A program made the position numbers and the translations under genes. A stretch of 34,045 bases of DNA, taken from NCBI GenBank assembly GCA_003597945.1, contig QZJS01000010.1, forward strand, positions 1 through 34,045. Direction: 5' to 3'. Positions within the stretch are counted from its first letter, which is position 1. Each line of letters begins with the position of its first letter. Positions 23,591-31,627 of the stretch are shown piece by piece. The stretch comes from Desulfobacteraceae bacterium (GTDB taxonomy: Bacteria > Desulfobacterota > Desulfobacteria > Desulfobacterales > Desulfosalsimonadaceae). The notes under the pieces were generated by a model, which searched no databases, had not been told where the DNA came from, and worked only from the letters and a program-made list of their open reading frames with translations.

Positions 23591-26540
23591 TTTGAGCGCA
23601 GAACACTTTCCTGAATTTTTTCAAGCATTATGGAAATACCCGCCTTTTGCGTGGCAAGGGGACCTGGCCCGTAGGGTATTGGAAAATAATGAACAACCTT
23701 GGCCGGAAGCAATTGCATTGCCCACCGCCGCCGGGAAAACCGCCTGCCTTGATATCGCGGTTTACGCTCTTGCGGCCGGGATGGTTAAAAATGATTTAGC
23801 ATGGACTTCCAAGGCGCCACGGCGGATCTTTTTCGTTGTAGACAGGCGGGTGATCGTGGACGAAGCTTTTGAACGCGCCCGCCGGATTGCGCGGAAACTG
23901 ATGGAAACGGAGAGCGGCATCGTCCGAGAGGTCGCTGACAGGCTTAAGTCTCTGGCTGGCGGTGATATACCACTCATGTGTTTTCAGTTACGCGGCGGCA
24001 TGTATCGATCTGACGCCTGGGCGAGATCGCCGCTTCAACCGGCCGTTATCGCCTCCACTGTTGACCAGATCGGCTCCCGTATTTTATTTCGGGCTTATGG
24101 CCGTTCATCGAAAGCTTGGCCCATACAAGCCGGTCTTGCGGCCAACGACGCCCTTATCATGCTGGACGAAGCTCACTGCTCTCAACCGTTTATGGAAACG
24201 CTTCATGCTGTCCGAATGTACCGGAAATGGGCGGACACACCATTACCCAATCCCCTCCACGTTTCGATTTTGTCCGCTACGCCGCCTGAAACCCTGGACG
24301 TGTTCCACGACACCTCTGACGAGCCCAGAACAAAAGGTCATCCCCTTGGAGACCGTCAGCTTGTGGCTAAAAAAGCCGTCCTGAAAGTGGGCAAAGCCAA
24401 TAAAAAAGCGGTGGAAGAACAGGCCAAGGAATTGGTGGAAGAGGTCGAAACCCTCGTCAATGGACGGCCTTTGGCCGCCGTGGTGTTCGTCAATTACGTG
24501 GCGAAGGCGCGGGCGGTCCATCGTCTACTGGCTGCCAAGCATTGCGATAACGCCATCCTGTTGACCGGCCGCATGCGTCCCATAGACAAGGACGACACCG
24601 TTCTGGAACGACTTCACAGGTTCGATCTTTCTTCGAACCGATCAAGGGAACGCCAACTGAAGGCCCCGGTTTTCGTGGTATCCACCCAGACATTGGAAGT
24701 CGGTGCGGATTTTGATTTTGATGTTCTCGTTACGGAATGCGCCAGCCTCGATGCGCTTCGCCAGCGTTTCGGCAGGCTCAACAGGATGGGTCGGGAAATC
24801 GAAGCATGCGCCGCCATTTTCATAAGCGCCGATCTCGTGAAATCCAGCGAGAGCGACCCGGTGTATGGAGAGGCAATATCCCGTACCTGGCAATGGCTTA
24901 ACGAACAAACGGACGGAAACGGATTCGTTGATATGGGCATCGCGGCCTTGTTTGAACGCCTTCCCGATCGCGGAGATCTTGCCGACCTGAACGCACCGGT
25001 GGGCCACGCGCCTGTCATGCTGCCGGTCCATGTGGATTGTTGGGTTCAGACACAACCGGAACCGGTTCCGACACCCGATGTTTCCGTATTTCTGCACGGG
25101 CCGGGCCGAATTTCCGTTGATGTTCAGGTCTGCTGGCGCGCGGATATCGACCTTGATACAAACCCTCTCCGGGAAGCTTCGATGGATGTTCTCTCGCTTT
25201 GTCCGCCATCCGCTGCTGAGTCTCTGGCTGTTCCAATCTGGGTGATCCGTCGATGGATTGACGGCAAAGACGTGTCGGCCGGAACTTTCTCTGATGTGGA
25301 AGGAACTCCTATTGAAGAGGAAGAAACCAACAAGAACAAACATAGGGTTCATCGCTGGGTGATCCGCTGGCGGGGCCGAGATGACTCCGAAGTGGTTGAC
25401 GGTTCTCAGGCAATACGGCCCGGCGATGTCATTGTAATTCCGGCAAAGGAACGAGGCTGGGAAAATCTGGGGGACTTCCCCCATTCCATTGAAACACCAA
25501 CCGTTCTCGACTGGGGGGACAGAGCCTTCGCGACAGCACGCGCTAGGGCAATCCTGCGGCTCCATCCCGGCGTGATCGCCATGTGGCCTGAAAATGATTC
25601 GAAACCCATTTTCCAGGAGCTGGCGGAAGGCGCGCAGGCCGCGTACGAGGAAGATCCTGAAAATTTCATCCCTTCCCTTCGGGACGCAATCGCTTTCCTT
25701 GCTTCCGACGCAACCGCGCCCGGCTGGCTCAGAAGAATAGCCGCCAATCTTGCCCGTGAATCTTCTACCCTGAAGCGCTCGGTAATCCTTCATCCCCTCC
25801 GCAAAGGAGTGGTTATAATAGGGCGGAACCGTCTTGATCCGCAAGCGGATGAGTTGTTTATTGAAGAGACGGATTGGTTCACCGACGAGGATGATTCCAG
25901 TGCATCGGGAACCACGAATGTATCTCTGGAATCCCATCTCGCCGGTGTTGCTGCTCTCGGTAAACGTTTCGCGGAAGGATGTGCATTATCCGGGCTTGCC
26001 GGAATTTTGGAATGTGCCGGACGGCTTCATGATATCGGAAAAGCTGATCCTCGTTTTCAGGCGCTTTTGAGAGGCGGGAATCCATGGACGCAGGGCGGTT
26101 TGCTTGCAAAATCCACTGACATGCCCCAAGGAAAATCAGCCTATGCCCGGGCGCGAAGGGCCGTAGGCTATCCCGAAAACGGCCGACATGAGTTGTTGTC
26201 GGTCCGTCTGGCGGAATCCGTGCCGGGTTTATTAACGGATGATTCGGATTTTCGGGACTTGGTACTTCACCTAATTGAAAGCCATCATGGACATTGCCGG
26301 TCATTCGCGCCGGTGGTATATGATTCTGATCCTGTTAATATGTCGCTTAATTTAAACGGGTCCCGTTTTTCAGCCCGTTCGGATACAAGGCTTGAACGCC
26401 TTGATTCTGGCGTTTCCGAACGATTCTGGCGTCTCACTCGCCGGTACGGTTGGTGGGGGCTTGCCTGGCTTGAAGCAATTTTCCGACTTGCCGACCATCG
26501 ACGCAGTGAATGGGAAGAATTCGCGCGGAGGGAAAAATAA
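23583..26540 (+). CDS. cas3: Type I-G Cas3 helicase-nuclease, HD domain at C-terminus
   Basis: This 985-residue protein unwinds and degrades target DNA recruited by Cascade. The SF2 helicase comes first: Walker A LPTAAGKTA (46-54, Lys52), Walker B/DEAH MLDEAHCSQ (Asp195-His198), motif III SATPPETL (about 230) and motif VI-like QRFGRLNRMGR. The HD nuclease comes last: RLHDIGKADPRFQ with His816-Asp817, then the His-rich SHHGHCRSF. In most type I subtypes HD precedes the helicase; C-terminal HD is the type I-U/I-G arrangement. The start is the ATG at 23583, overlapping csb2 by 8 bp; upstream codons in frame lie inside csb2. The stop shares TAATG with the next gene. Confidence 0.93.
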   Translation: MPDLSAEHFPEFFQALWKYPPFAWQGDLARRVLENNEQPWPEAIALPTAAGKTACLDIAVYALAAGMVKNDLAWTSKAPRRIFFVVDRRVIVDEAFERARRIARKLMETESGIVREVADRLKSLAGGDIPLMCFQLRGGMYRSDAWARSPLQPAVIASTVDQIGSRILFRAYGRSSKAWPIQAGLAANDALIMLDEAHCSQPFMETLHAVRMYRKWADTPLPNPLHVSILSATPPETLDVFHDTSDEPRTKGHPLGDRQLVAKKAVLKVGKANKKAVEEQAKELVEEVETLVNGRPLAAVVFVNYVAKARAVHRLLAAKHCDNAILLTGRMRPIDKDDTVLERLHRFDLSSNRSRERQLKAPVFVVSTQTLEVGADFDFDVLVTECASLDALRQRFGRLNRMGREIEACAAIFISADLVKSSESDPVYGEAISRTWQWLNEQTDGNGFVDMGIAALFERLPDRGDLADLNAPVGHAPVMLPVHVDCWVQTQPEPVPTPDVSVFLHGPGRISVDVQVCWRADIDLDTNPLREASMDVLSLCPPSAAESLAVPIWVIRRWIDGKDVSAGTFSDVEGTPIEEEETNKNKHRVHRWVIRWRGRDDSEVVDGSQAIRPGDVIVIPAKERGWENLGDFPHSIETPTVLDWGDRAFATARARAILRLHPGVIAMWPENDSKPIFQELAEGAQAAYEEDPENFIPSLRDAIAFLASDATAPGWLRRIAANLARESSTLKRSVILHPLRKGVVIIGRNRLDPQADELFIEETDWFTDEDDSSASGTTNVSLESHLAGVAALGKRFAEGCALSGLAGILECAGRLHDIGKADPRFQALLRGGNPWTQGGLLAKSTDMPQGKSAYARARRAVGYPENGRHELLSVRLAESVPGLLTDDSDFRDLVLHLIESHHGHCRSFAPVVYDSDPVNMSLNLNGSRFSARSDTRLERLDSGVSERFWRLTRRYGWWGLAWLEAIFRLADHRRSEWEEFARREK

Positions 26541-27460
26541 TGAATGAGCTTGTTCTGAAAGGAATCGATGGCTCAAACCCATTGGGTTTTTTAGCGGCTA
26601 TTGGAGCTGCGGTGACGGCCCGGTCGTTTTCCCCCTCAATTTCGGTAGGTTGGAGAAAGGATTATGATGCGTGGCGGCCGTTCTTCCTCGGATATGAGGA
26701 TAATGAAACGGCTTTTGCCAAAGCTGTAAAAGCCGCCCTTTTTGCAACTTCGGGGAAACCATTCGAAATCGAAAAAAAATTGCCTTTTCCCTTGAAACGT
26801 CTTCGCGAAGCACTCAAGGAGAGCCAAATAGAAGCCAACCCACGGGATCGCCGGAACATCGATATATTGGGATCCTTTGGAAGCGAAGCCTGCACAGACA
26901 AGGAAAATGTAAATTTTCAGGATACATTTTTCCGGATGGTCAGAAGTGGCGATGCCGCTGGACAAGGACTCCCATTCTACGCGCTTTCAATCAGGAATTC
27001 CACCGGCGAGGAAGAGATTTACAGGACGCTATTTGAAACCTGGGATTATAAGGACAAAGGGTTCAGCCTTCGCTGGAATCCTTGCGAAGACCAACGCTAT
27101 GCCTTGAGATGGCATGACCCGAGTAAAAATAAAGACGCGTTTGCGCTTGGAACTATGAACGGCGCGAATACCCTTGCTCTTGAAGCGTTGTCGCTGTTTC
27201 CCGCCGTGCCTTTACGAACTGATCTGGCGACAACAGGTTTTTTTAAAAATAAACAGGGTCGGGTTTATTTTACATGGCCGATTTGGGAGGGAGCGGTTTG
27301 TGTCGAGACCGTGCGCTCAATTCTTGCACTACATGATCTTTATGAAGAAACTCCTCCACGAAAAAAAATGCTGGCCAGAGGTATAATGGAAATATACCGG
27401 TGTGAGCGGATTGCGCCAAACCAGTATTATCGAAATTTTTCTCCTGCGATGCCGGCCTGA
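26540..27460 (+). CDS. csb3: Csb3-like (GSU0052-type) putative Cascade large-subunit protein
   Basis: This 306-residue protein starts at the ATG sharing TAATG with the cas3 stop, with GGAGGG upstream. Its N-terminus LKGIDGSNPLGFLAAIGAAVTA (only part quoted: GSNPLGFLAAIGAA) matches the opening pattern of Cas8-like proteins of this subtype. Later landmarks are DILGSFGSEA, FFRMVRSG and ALGTMNGANTLALEAL. Its place after cas3 and its size fit the csb3/GSU0052 family of the Desulfotalea/Geobacter (Dpsyc) branch, where it would replace the much larger Csx17 as PAM-recognising subunit. Csx17 is absent from the window. The family name is recalled from memory and the large-subunit role is inferred. This is the last gene of the overlapping effector run. 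Confidence 0.72.
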   Translation: MNELVLKGIDGSNPLGFLAAIGAAVTARSFSPSISVGWRKDYDAWRPFFLGYEDNETAFAKAVKAALFATSGKPFEIEKKLPFPLKRLREALKESQIEANPRDRRNIDILGSFGSEACTDKENVNFQDTFFRMVRSGDAAGQGLPFYALSIRNSTGEEEIYRTLFETWDYKDKGFSLRWNPCEDQRYALRWHDPSKNKDAFALGTMNGANTLALEALSLFPAVPLRTDLATTGFFKNKQGRVYFTWPIWEGAVCVETVRSILALHDLYEETPPRKKMLARGIMEIYRCERIAPNQYYRNFSPAMPA

Positions 27461-27557
27461 AGAGGATAAGGGGAGCAACCTCCCCGCCCTGTAAAAATGG
27501 CTAATTTTACGAATCAATAGGCTTATAATAGGCTAATAAATATAATAACTTTATGAT
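27461..27557. other. AT-rich gap between effector and accessory genes
   Basis: A GGGGAG/CTCCCC hairpin (27470-27485) lies just after csb3 without a T-run. AATAGGCT occurs twice, 11 bp apart (27516-27523 and 27527-27534), around a TATAAT at 27524-27529. Together they could be a weak terminator and a new regulated promoter for the following genes. Confidence 0.4.
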
Positions 27558-27899
27558 ATGATTAATTTAACAATCAACAGAATCGAACATCTCTCTATCC
27601 CTCCCTCAACCGTCTGGCTTCTGGGCGAATGCATGCGGGCGCGAGGGATGGAGGAAATGTGGATGCGGCAGAAGCCCGAGGTGCTGGAGGTTCTGCGGGA
27701 GCAGGCGATGATCCAGAGCGCGGAATCCTCAAACCGTATCGAGGGGGTGACGGTCGCCGCTGACCGGCTCCGGCCGGTGGTGCTCGGTAAAACGAGGCCG
27801 CTGGATCGGCCGGAGGAAGAACTATACGGTTATCGGAAAGCGCTGGACTGGATTTTCGCCAGAAAGCATTCGGTGCCGCACCTGATGAAGGGACATTAA
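27558..27899 (+). pseudogene. Truncated Fic-family N-terminal domain
   Basis: These 113 codons match the N-terminal part of class II Fic (AMP-transferase) proteins: IPPSTVWLLGECMRARG and AMIQSAESSNRIEGVTV, followed by LYGYRKALDWIFARKHSVP. The inhibitory motif S/T-x-x-x-E-G/N is intact (SNRIEG). The catalytic Fic core with HPFxxGNGR is entirely missing, because the frame stops at TAA immediately before the ATG of the next gene. It is therefore most likely a remnant of a deletion that joined a fic gene to its neighbour. A stand-alone inhibitory-helix protein is possible but has no support beyond the open frame. No clear ribosome-binding site precedes it. Confidence 0.65.
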
Positions 27900-29384
27900 A
27901 TGACCATGCGGGCCTTAAATCCAAAGCAAATCCCTGCATTCCTCAAACGCGGCGAGTCGGAGACGGTCGAGTTCAAGAAGGTCTTTGACCGGGAAGCTGT
28001 CGAGACCCTGAGCGCCTTTGCGAATGCAAGGGGCGGGCGGGTTTTTGTCGGCGTTTCGGATAGCGGGCAGGTGCTCGGCGTGGAGGTCGGCAAGGAGACG
28101 GTTCAGAACTGGATCAACCAGGTGAAGCTGAGCACGGCCAATGCGCTCATACCGGATGTGGAAATCGTGACCATCCGGAAAAAGTCCGTCGCCGTGCTTT
28201 CGGTGCCGGAGTATCCCATCAAGCCGGTGGCCTGTCGCGGAAGGTATTTCAAGCGCTTCAACAAGTCTAACCACCAGATGTCGATTTCCGAAGTTGTCAA
28301 CGAGCATCTAAAAACCATTAACACTAGCTGGGATTGCACCCACGATGATTCCCACTCGGAAGCCGATATTTCCATCGAGAAGGTCCAGGCGTTCATCGAA
28401 CGGGTCAACCGCACACGAGAAACCAAGGTCCTTGAAGACCCGCTGACGGTATTGCGGAAGTTTGAACTTCTGCGGAATGGCCGTATTACGCGGGCCGCCT
28501 TTTTTCTCTTCATGTCGGACGAATCGAGCCTGAGCGCCATCGAGCTGGGTCGGTTCCAGACGCCGACGCTGATCAAGGACGGAGCCCGGCTTAAGACTGA
28601 CCTTTTCGCCGAGGTGGACGGTGTGATGGCGTTTCTCAAAAAGCACATCAACAAGGCCTACATCATCACCGGAGCGCCTCAAAGAGAGGAACGGTGGGAC
28701 TATCCGCTGGACGCCCTCCGTGAAATCGTGATCAACGCCATTGTTCACCGGGATTATACGAGCGCATCAGATTCGATTGTCAAAATCTACGATGATCGGA
28801 TCGAGATCTATAACCCTGGCAGGCTTCCGGAAGGACTCAGCGTGGAACGCCTGCTCGCCGGCGATTATATTTCCAGTATCCGCAATCGCAAGATCGCGGA
28901 CATGTTCAAGGAGGCAGGGTTGATCGAGAAATACGGGACGGGTATCCGGCGCATCCTGAGCGGGTTTTCCGATTATGGGCTGCCCGAACCGAAGTTTGAG
29001 GAAATCGGGGAAGGGTTCAGAGTGACGGCTTATAAATCGCGGGAAGCGGCAGTCACCCCCCAAGTCACCGAGCAAGTCACCGAGCAAGTCACCGAGCAAG
29101 TCACCGAGCAAGTCACCGAGCAAGTCACCGAGCAAGTCACCGACGGCATATTGAAACTCCTTGAATTTTGTATGGAATCCAGGAGTCGCCAGGAACTCAT
29201 GGTACATCTGGGCATCAGGCATCGGGAACATTTTCGTTCCCACATATTGGGAAAGGCGCTTCAATCCGGCCTCATCGAACCCACCATCCCGGACAGGCCC
29301 AAAAGCCCGTTTCAGAAATATCGACTGACGAATAAAGGCCGTAAGCTGCTTGAAGGCTTGTCCGGTAAAAAGATCGGGGGATAG
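27900..29384 (+). CDS. AlbA_2 / GHKL-ATPase-like putative regulator with QVTE repeat
   Basis: This 494-residue protein has the layout of the widespread 'ATP-dependent helicase-like' or schlafen-type regulators. An AlbA_2 domain (about 10-130) has ESETVEFKKVF and GGRVFVGVSDSGQVLGV. A GHKL-type ATPase half (about 275-370) has ALREIVINAIVHRDYT, DDRIEIYNPGRLPEG and EKYGTGIRRI. Then follow a seven-unit QVTE repeat (about 388-415) and a winged-helix C-terminus (RSRQELMVHLGI, ending LTNKGRKLL). Such proteins are poorly characterised and often accompany Fic or toxin genes. Here it directly follows the truncated fic frame (TAAATG) and precedes cas4-cas1 by 12 bp; the cas4-cas1 ribosome-binding site overlaps its stop codon. 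It may control the adaptation genes. That is inference. Confidence 0.85.
   Translation: MTMRALNPKQIPAFLKRGESETVEFKKVFDREAVETLSAFANARGGRVFVGVSDSGQVLGVEVGKETVQNWINQVKLSTANALIPDVEIVTIRKKSVAVLSVPEYPIKPVACRGRYFKRFNKSNHQMSISEVVNEHLKTINTSWDCTHDDSHSEADISIEKVQAFIERVNRTRETKVLEDPLTVLRKFELLRNGRITRAAFFLFMSDESSLSAIELGRFQTPTLIKDGARLKTDLFAEVDGVMAFLKKHINKAYIITGAPQREERWDYPLDALREIVINAIVHRDYTSASDSIVKIYDDRIEIYNPGRLPEGLSVERLLAGDYISSIRNRKIADMFKEAGLIEKYGTGIRRILSGFSDYGLPEPKFEEIGEGFRVTAYKSREAAVTPQVTEQVTEQVTEQVTEQVTEQVTEQVTDGILKLLEFCMESRSRQELMVHLGIRHREHFRSHILGKALQSGLIEPTIPDRPKSPFQKYRLTNKGRKLLEGLSGKKIGG
29061..29144 (+). repeat. 12-bp tandem repeat (seven units) inside the AlbA_2 gene
   Basis: The unit CAAGTCACCGAG repeats seven times without gaps; the last unit differs by one base. 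It encodes Gln-Val-Thr-Glu repeats forming a linker between the ATPase and winged-helix parts. Because the unit is a multiple of three, gain or loss of units changes linker length without breaking the frame. Confidence 0.95.
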
Positions 29385-29396
29385 GAGGGTTGGGCA

Positions 29397-31094
29397 ATGG
29401 ATCAGGAAGGATCATTTTCCGGACGCGAGTTGCAGCCGGATCTTATTCCCGCCCGCATGCTCAATGAGTATGTGTATTGTCCCCGTCTGGCGTATATGAT
29501 GTGGGTGCAGGGGGAATTTGTCCATAGTGCGGATACGGTTGAAGGGGCGATCCGGCACCAGCGGGTGGACCGGGAGTCCGGCAATCTGCCGGATGCGGGT
29601 TCGGGTGTGGAGAAAATCCATGCCCGTTCGGTTTCCTTGTCTTCAAGTCGGCTTGGAATTACCGCAAAAATCGACCTGGTTGAAGGCGGCGCCGAGGGCA
29701 TGTTTCCGGTGGATTATAAAAAGGGCAAGAGGCCTCATGTCGCGGCCGGGGCATATGATCCGGAACGGGTTCAGGTTTGTGTTCAAGGATTGCTGCTTCG
29801 GGAACATGGCTATAGCAGCGAATGCGGGTTTTTATATTTCATCAGCTCCAAAGAGCGCATCAAGGTTTTGTTTGATGAAGATCTGATTGCACTATCTCTT
29901 GCCTCTGCCGCTGGAATGAGGGAAATGGCGAAAATGGACCGGCCGCCCGATCCCCTTGAAGATAGTCCCAAATGTGCGCGCTGCTCGCTTCTGGGGATTT
30001 GCCTGCCTGATGAAGTCCGTTTTTTGAATCACTTGACCGGCAGTCCGCGGCCGGTTTCCCCGGCGGCCGAAACCGGCTTTCCGCTTTATGTCCAGTCGCC
30101 CCGGGCTTATCTTCGCAAGGATGGCGATGTCATTATTATCGAGGAGAAAAAAGAAAAAATCGCGGAAGCGCGTATTGGTGAAATCAGCCAGATTGTGGTG
30201 TTCGGCAGTACCGCCGTCACGACGCCGGTGATCCATGAATGCTTTCGGAGACACATCCCGGTGACGTATTTGAGCTATGGCGGCTGGTTTTTGGGTCATA
30301 CCATCGGAACGGGCCATAAAAATGTTGAAACCCGGACTAACCAGTACCGCGCCAGTTTTGATCCGAAAACATGTCTGCGGCTGGCAAGAGGATGGGTGGC
30401 CGCGAAAATCGCCAATTGTCGAACCCTGTTGCGGCGGAACTGGAAAGAAAAAGAAGTCTTTGAAGATGATGCTCAGGACCTGTCCCGTCAGTTTCGCCAT
30501 GATATTCAACAAGCGGCAAGGGCAGGGGAGATTGAAGTCCTGCTTGGAGTTGAAGGGAACTCCGCCAGACGGTATTTCCAGCACTTTGAACAAATGCTGA
30601 TTCCGGGCAGCACCGGGGTCGGCGGGTTTCAATTCGATAATCGTAATCGCCGGCCGCCCAAAGATCCCGTCAATGCCATGTTGTCCTTTGCCTATGCCAT
30701 GTTGACCCGGGAATGGACCATTGCGCTGTCCGCGGTGGGCCTGGATCCCTATCGCGGGTTTTATCATCAAATGCGGTTCGGCCGCCCGGCTCTTGCCTTG
30801 GACATGATGGAGCCGTTCCGGCCTCTGCTGGCCGACTCCGTTGTCATTACAGCCATCAACAACCGGGAGGTGACCGGTGCGGATTTTATTCAAACCGCGG
30901 TTGGGTGCAATTTAACGACAGGGGGCCGGAAGCGGTTTATCGCGACTTTTGAGCGCCGGATGGCCCAGGAAGTCACGCATCCGATTTTTAAATACCGGAT
31001 CAGTTACCGCAGGCTCTTAGAAGTTCAGTCCAGACTGTTATGCCGGTTTTTATCCGGAGAAATTCCCCGGTATCCCAATTTTATCACCCGTTGA
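29397..31094 (+). CDS. cas4-cas1: Cas4-Cas1 fusion (spacer acquisition)
   Basis: This 565-residue fusion joins a Cas4 nuclease (about 1-215) to a Cas1 integrase (about 225-560). Cas4 keeps the RecB-type VDYKKGK motif and four iron-sulphur cysteines: Cys28 in VYCPRLAY and the CARCSLLGIC cluster near 200. Cas1 keeps its metal-binding residues in GVEGNSARRYF (Glu), GFYHQMRFG (His) and LALDMMEPFRP (Asp). The fusion is typical of type I-G and couples PAM-specific prespacer trimming to integration. AGGAGGG just before the ATG overlaps the stop codon of the preceding regulator gene. The cas2 gene follows 5 bp downstream. Confidence 0.96.
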   Translation: MDQEGSFSGRELQPDLIPARMLNEYVYCPRLAYMMWVQGEFVHSADTVEGAIRHQRVDRESGNLPDAGSGVEKIHARSVSLSSSRLGITAKIDLVEGGAEGMFPVDYKKGKRPHVAAGAYDPERVQVCVQGLLLREHGYSSECGFLYFISSKERIKVLFDEDLIALSLASAAGMREMAKMDRPPDPLEDSPKCARCSLLGICLPDEVRFLNHLTGSPRPVSPAAETGFPLYVQSPRAYLRKDGDVIIIEEKKEKIAEARIGEISQIVVFGSTAVTTPVIHECFRRHIPVTYLSYGGWFLGHTIGTGHKNVETRTNQYRASFDPKTCLRLARGWVAAKIANCRTLLRRNWKEKEVFEDDAQDLSRQFRHDIQQAARAGEIEVLLGVEGNSARRYFQHFEQMLIPGSTGVGGFQFDNRNRRPPKDPVNAMLSFAYAMLTREWTIALSAVGLDPYRGFYHQMRFGRPALALDMMEPFRPLLADSVVITAINNREVTGADFIQTAVGCNLTTGGRKRFIATFERRMAQEVTHPIFKYRISYRRLLEVQSRLLCRFLSGEIPRYPNFITR

Positions 31095-31099
31095 CGACA

Positions 31100-31387
31100 A
31101 TGGAGCATTTTTACCTGGTGGCATACGATATCAGCAATGACAAACGATGGCGCAAGGTTTACAAAACCATGAGAGGATACGGCGCATGGTTGCAGCTTTC
31201 GGTCTTTCAATGCCGTTTGGATAAAATCAAATTTTTGAAAATGGAAGCGCAGCTAAAGGATATTGTCAATCACGCCGAAGATCACGTCATCATCGTGGAT
31301 GTGGGGCCGGCCCAAAACATCAAGCCAAGGGTGCGAAGCATTGGAAGAAAATTTGAGCCCGTTGAATGTCGGCCGGTAATCGTGTGA
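31100..31387 (+). CDS. cas2: Cas2
   Basis: This 95-residue protein has the Cas2 ferredoxin-like fold: LVAYDISNDKRWRKVYKTM with the conserved Asp, then the helix GYGAWLQLSVFQCRL and strand DHVIIVDVGPA. It forms the scaffold of the Cas1-Cas2 integrase. The start at 31100 (MEHFYLV) is chosen because upstream in-frame codons lie within cas4-cas1. It has no strong ribosome-binding site and is probably translated by coupling across the 5-bp gap. It is the gene closest to the array. Confidence 0.96.
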   Translation: MEHFYLVAYDISNDKRWRKVYKTMRGYGAWLQLSVFQCRLDKIKFLKMEAQLKDIVNHAEDHVIIVDVGPAQNIKPRVRSIGRKFEPVECRPVIV

Positions 31388-31593
31388 TTTTTTTTGCCGC
31401 TCTGAAACGAGAGGTGTTGATGTTGAAAATTACCCGGCACCTCTCGAAAACAAATAAGTTCTTTGAAAATTTGATAATAATGAGGAGAATTTAGGATGAG
31501 CAAGTATCTCGTTGCAAAAAAGATGTGTTGTATTGTAGGCTTCTCGCAAAAGCCGTCTGAAAGGCCTTGCCGACGCGGCCCGGCGAGAGGGCT
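31388..31593 (+). promoter_or_regulatory. CRISPR leader
   Basis: This 206-bp AT-rich stretch between cas2 and the first repeat is the expected leader, where new spacers are added and the array promoter lies. A 9-bp inverted repeat CGAGAGGTG / CACCTCTCG at 31408-31446 encloses 21 bases. A T-run follows the cas2 stop at once. The leader side and the repeat ending in TTGAAGC agree that the array is read rightward. No confident -35/-10 pair was assigned. Confidence 0.75.
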
Positions 31594-31627
31594 GTTTTCC
31601 GGGGCTCCAACGCCCCGGCCTCATTGA
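31496..31627 (+). CDS. Possible 43-codon leader mini-ORF ending in the first repeat
   Basis: ATG at 31496 has a strong ribosome-binding site (GAGGAGA at 31482-31488, seven bases away). The frame runs 43 codons, begins MSKYLVAKKMCCIVGF, and ends at a TGA inside the first CRISPR repeat, so its last residues (FSGAPTPRPH) are encoded by the repeat. It matches no family I know. It may be chance, or translation of the leader RNA. Coding status is unproven. Confidence 0.35.
   Translation: MSKYLVAKKMCCIVGFSQKPSERPCRRGPARGLFSGAPTPRPH

Noticed and set aside
24642..25937. A 431-codon minus-strand open frame opposite cas3
   Set aside because: It lies wholly within cas3, has no recognisable domain, and cas3 motifs are intact on the other strand.
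20658..27460. Absence of csx17 read as a broken or wholly new CRISPR subtype
   Set aside because: The gene set fits the known Geobacter/Desulfotalea-like branch that carries csb3 in place of csx17, so the locus is probably complete.
29061..29144. A short regular repeat that might be a mini CRISPR array
   Set aside because: The units are contiguous with no spacers and encode QVTE in frame within a gene.
29892..30893. A 333-codon minus-strand open frame opposite cas4-cas1
   Set aside because: It is a shadow of the Cas4-Cas1 fusion, whose catalytic residues are all present on the plus strand.
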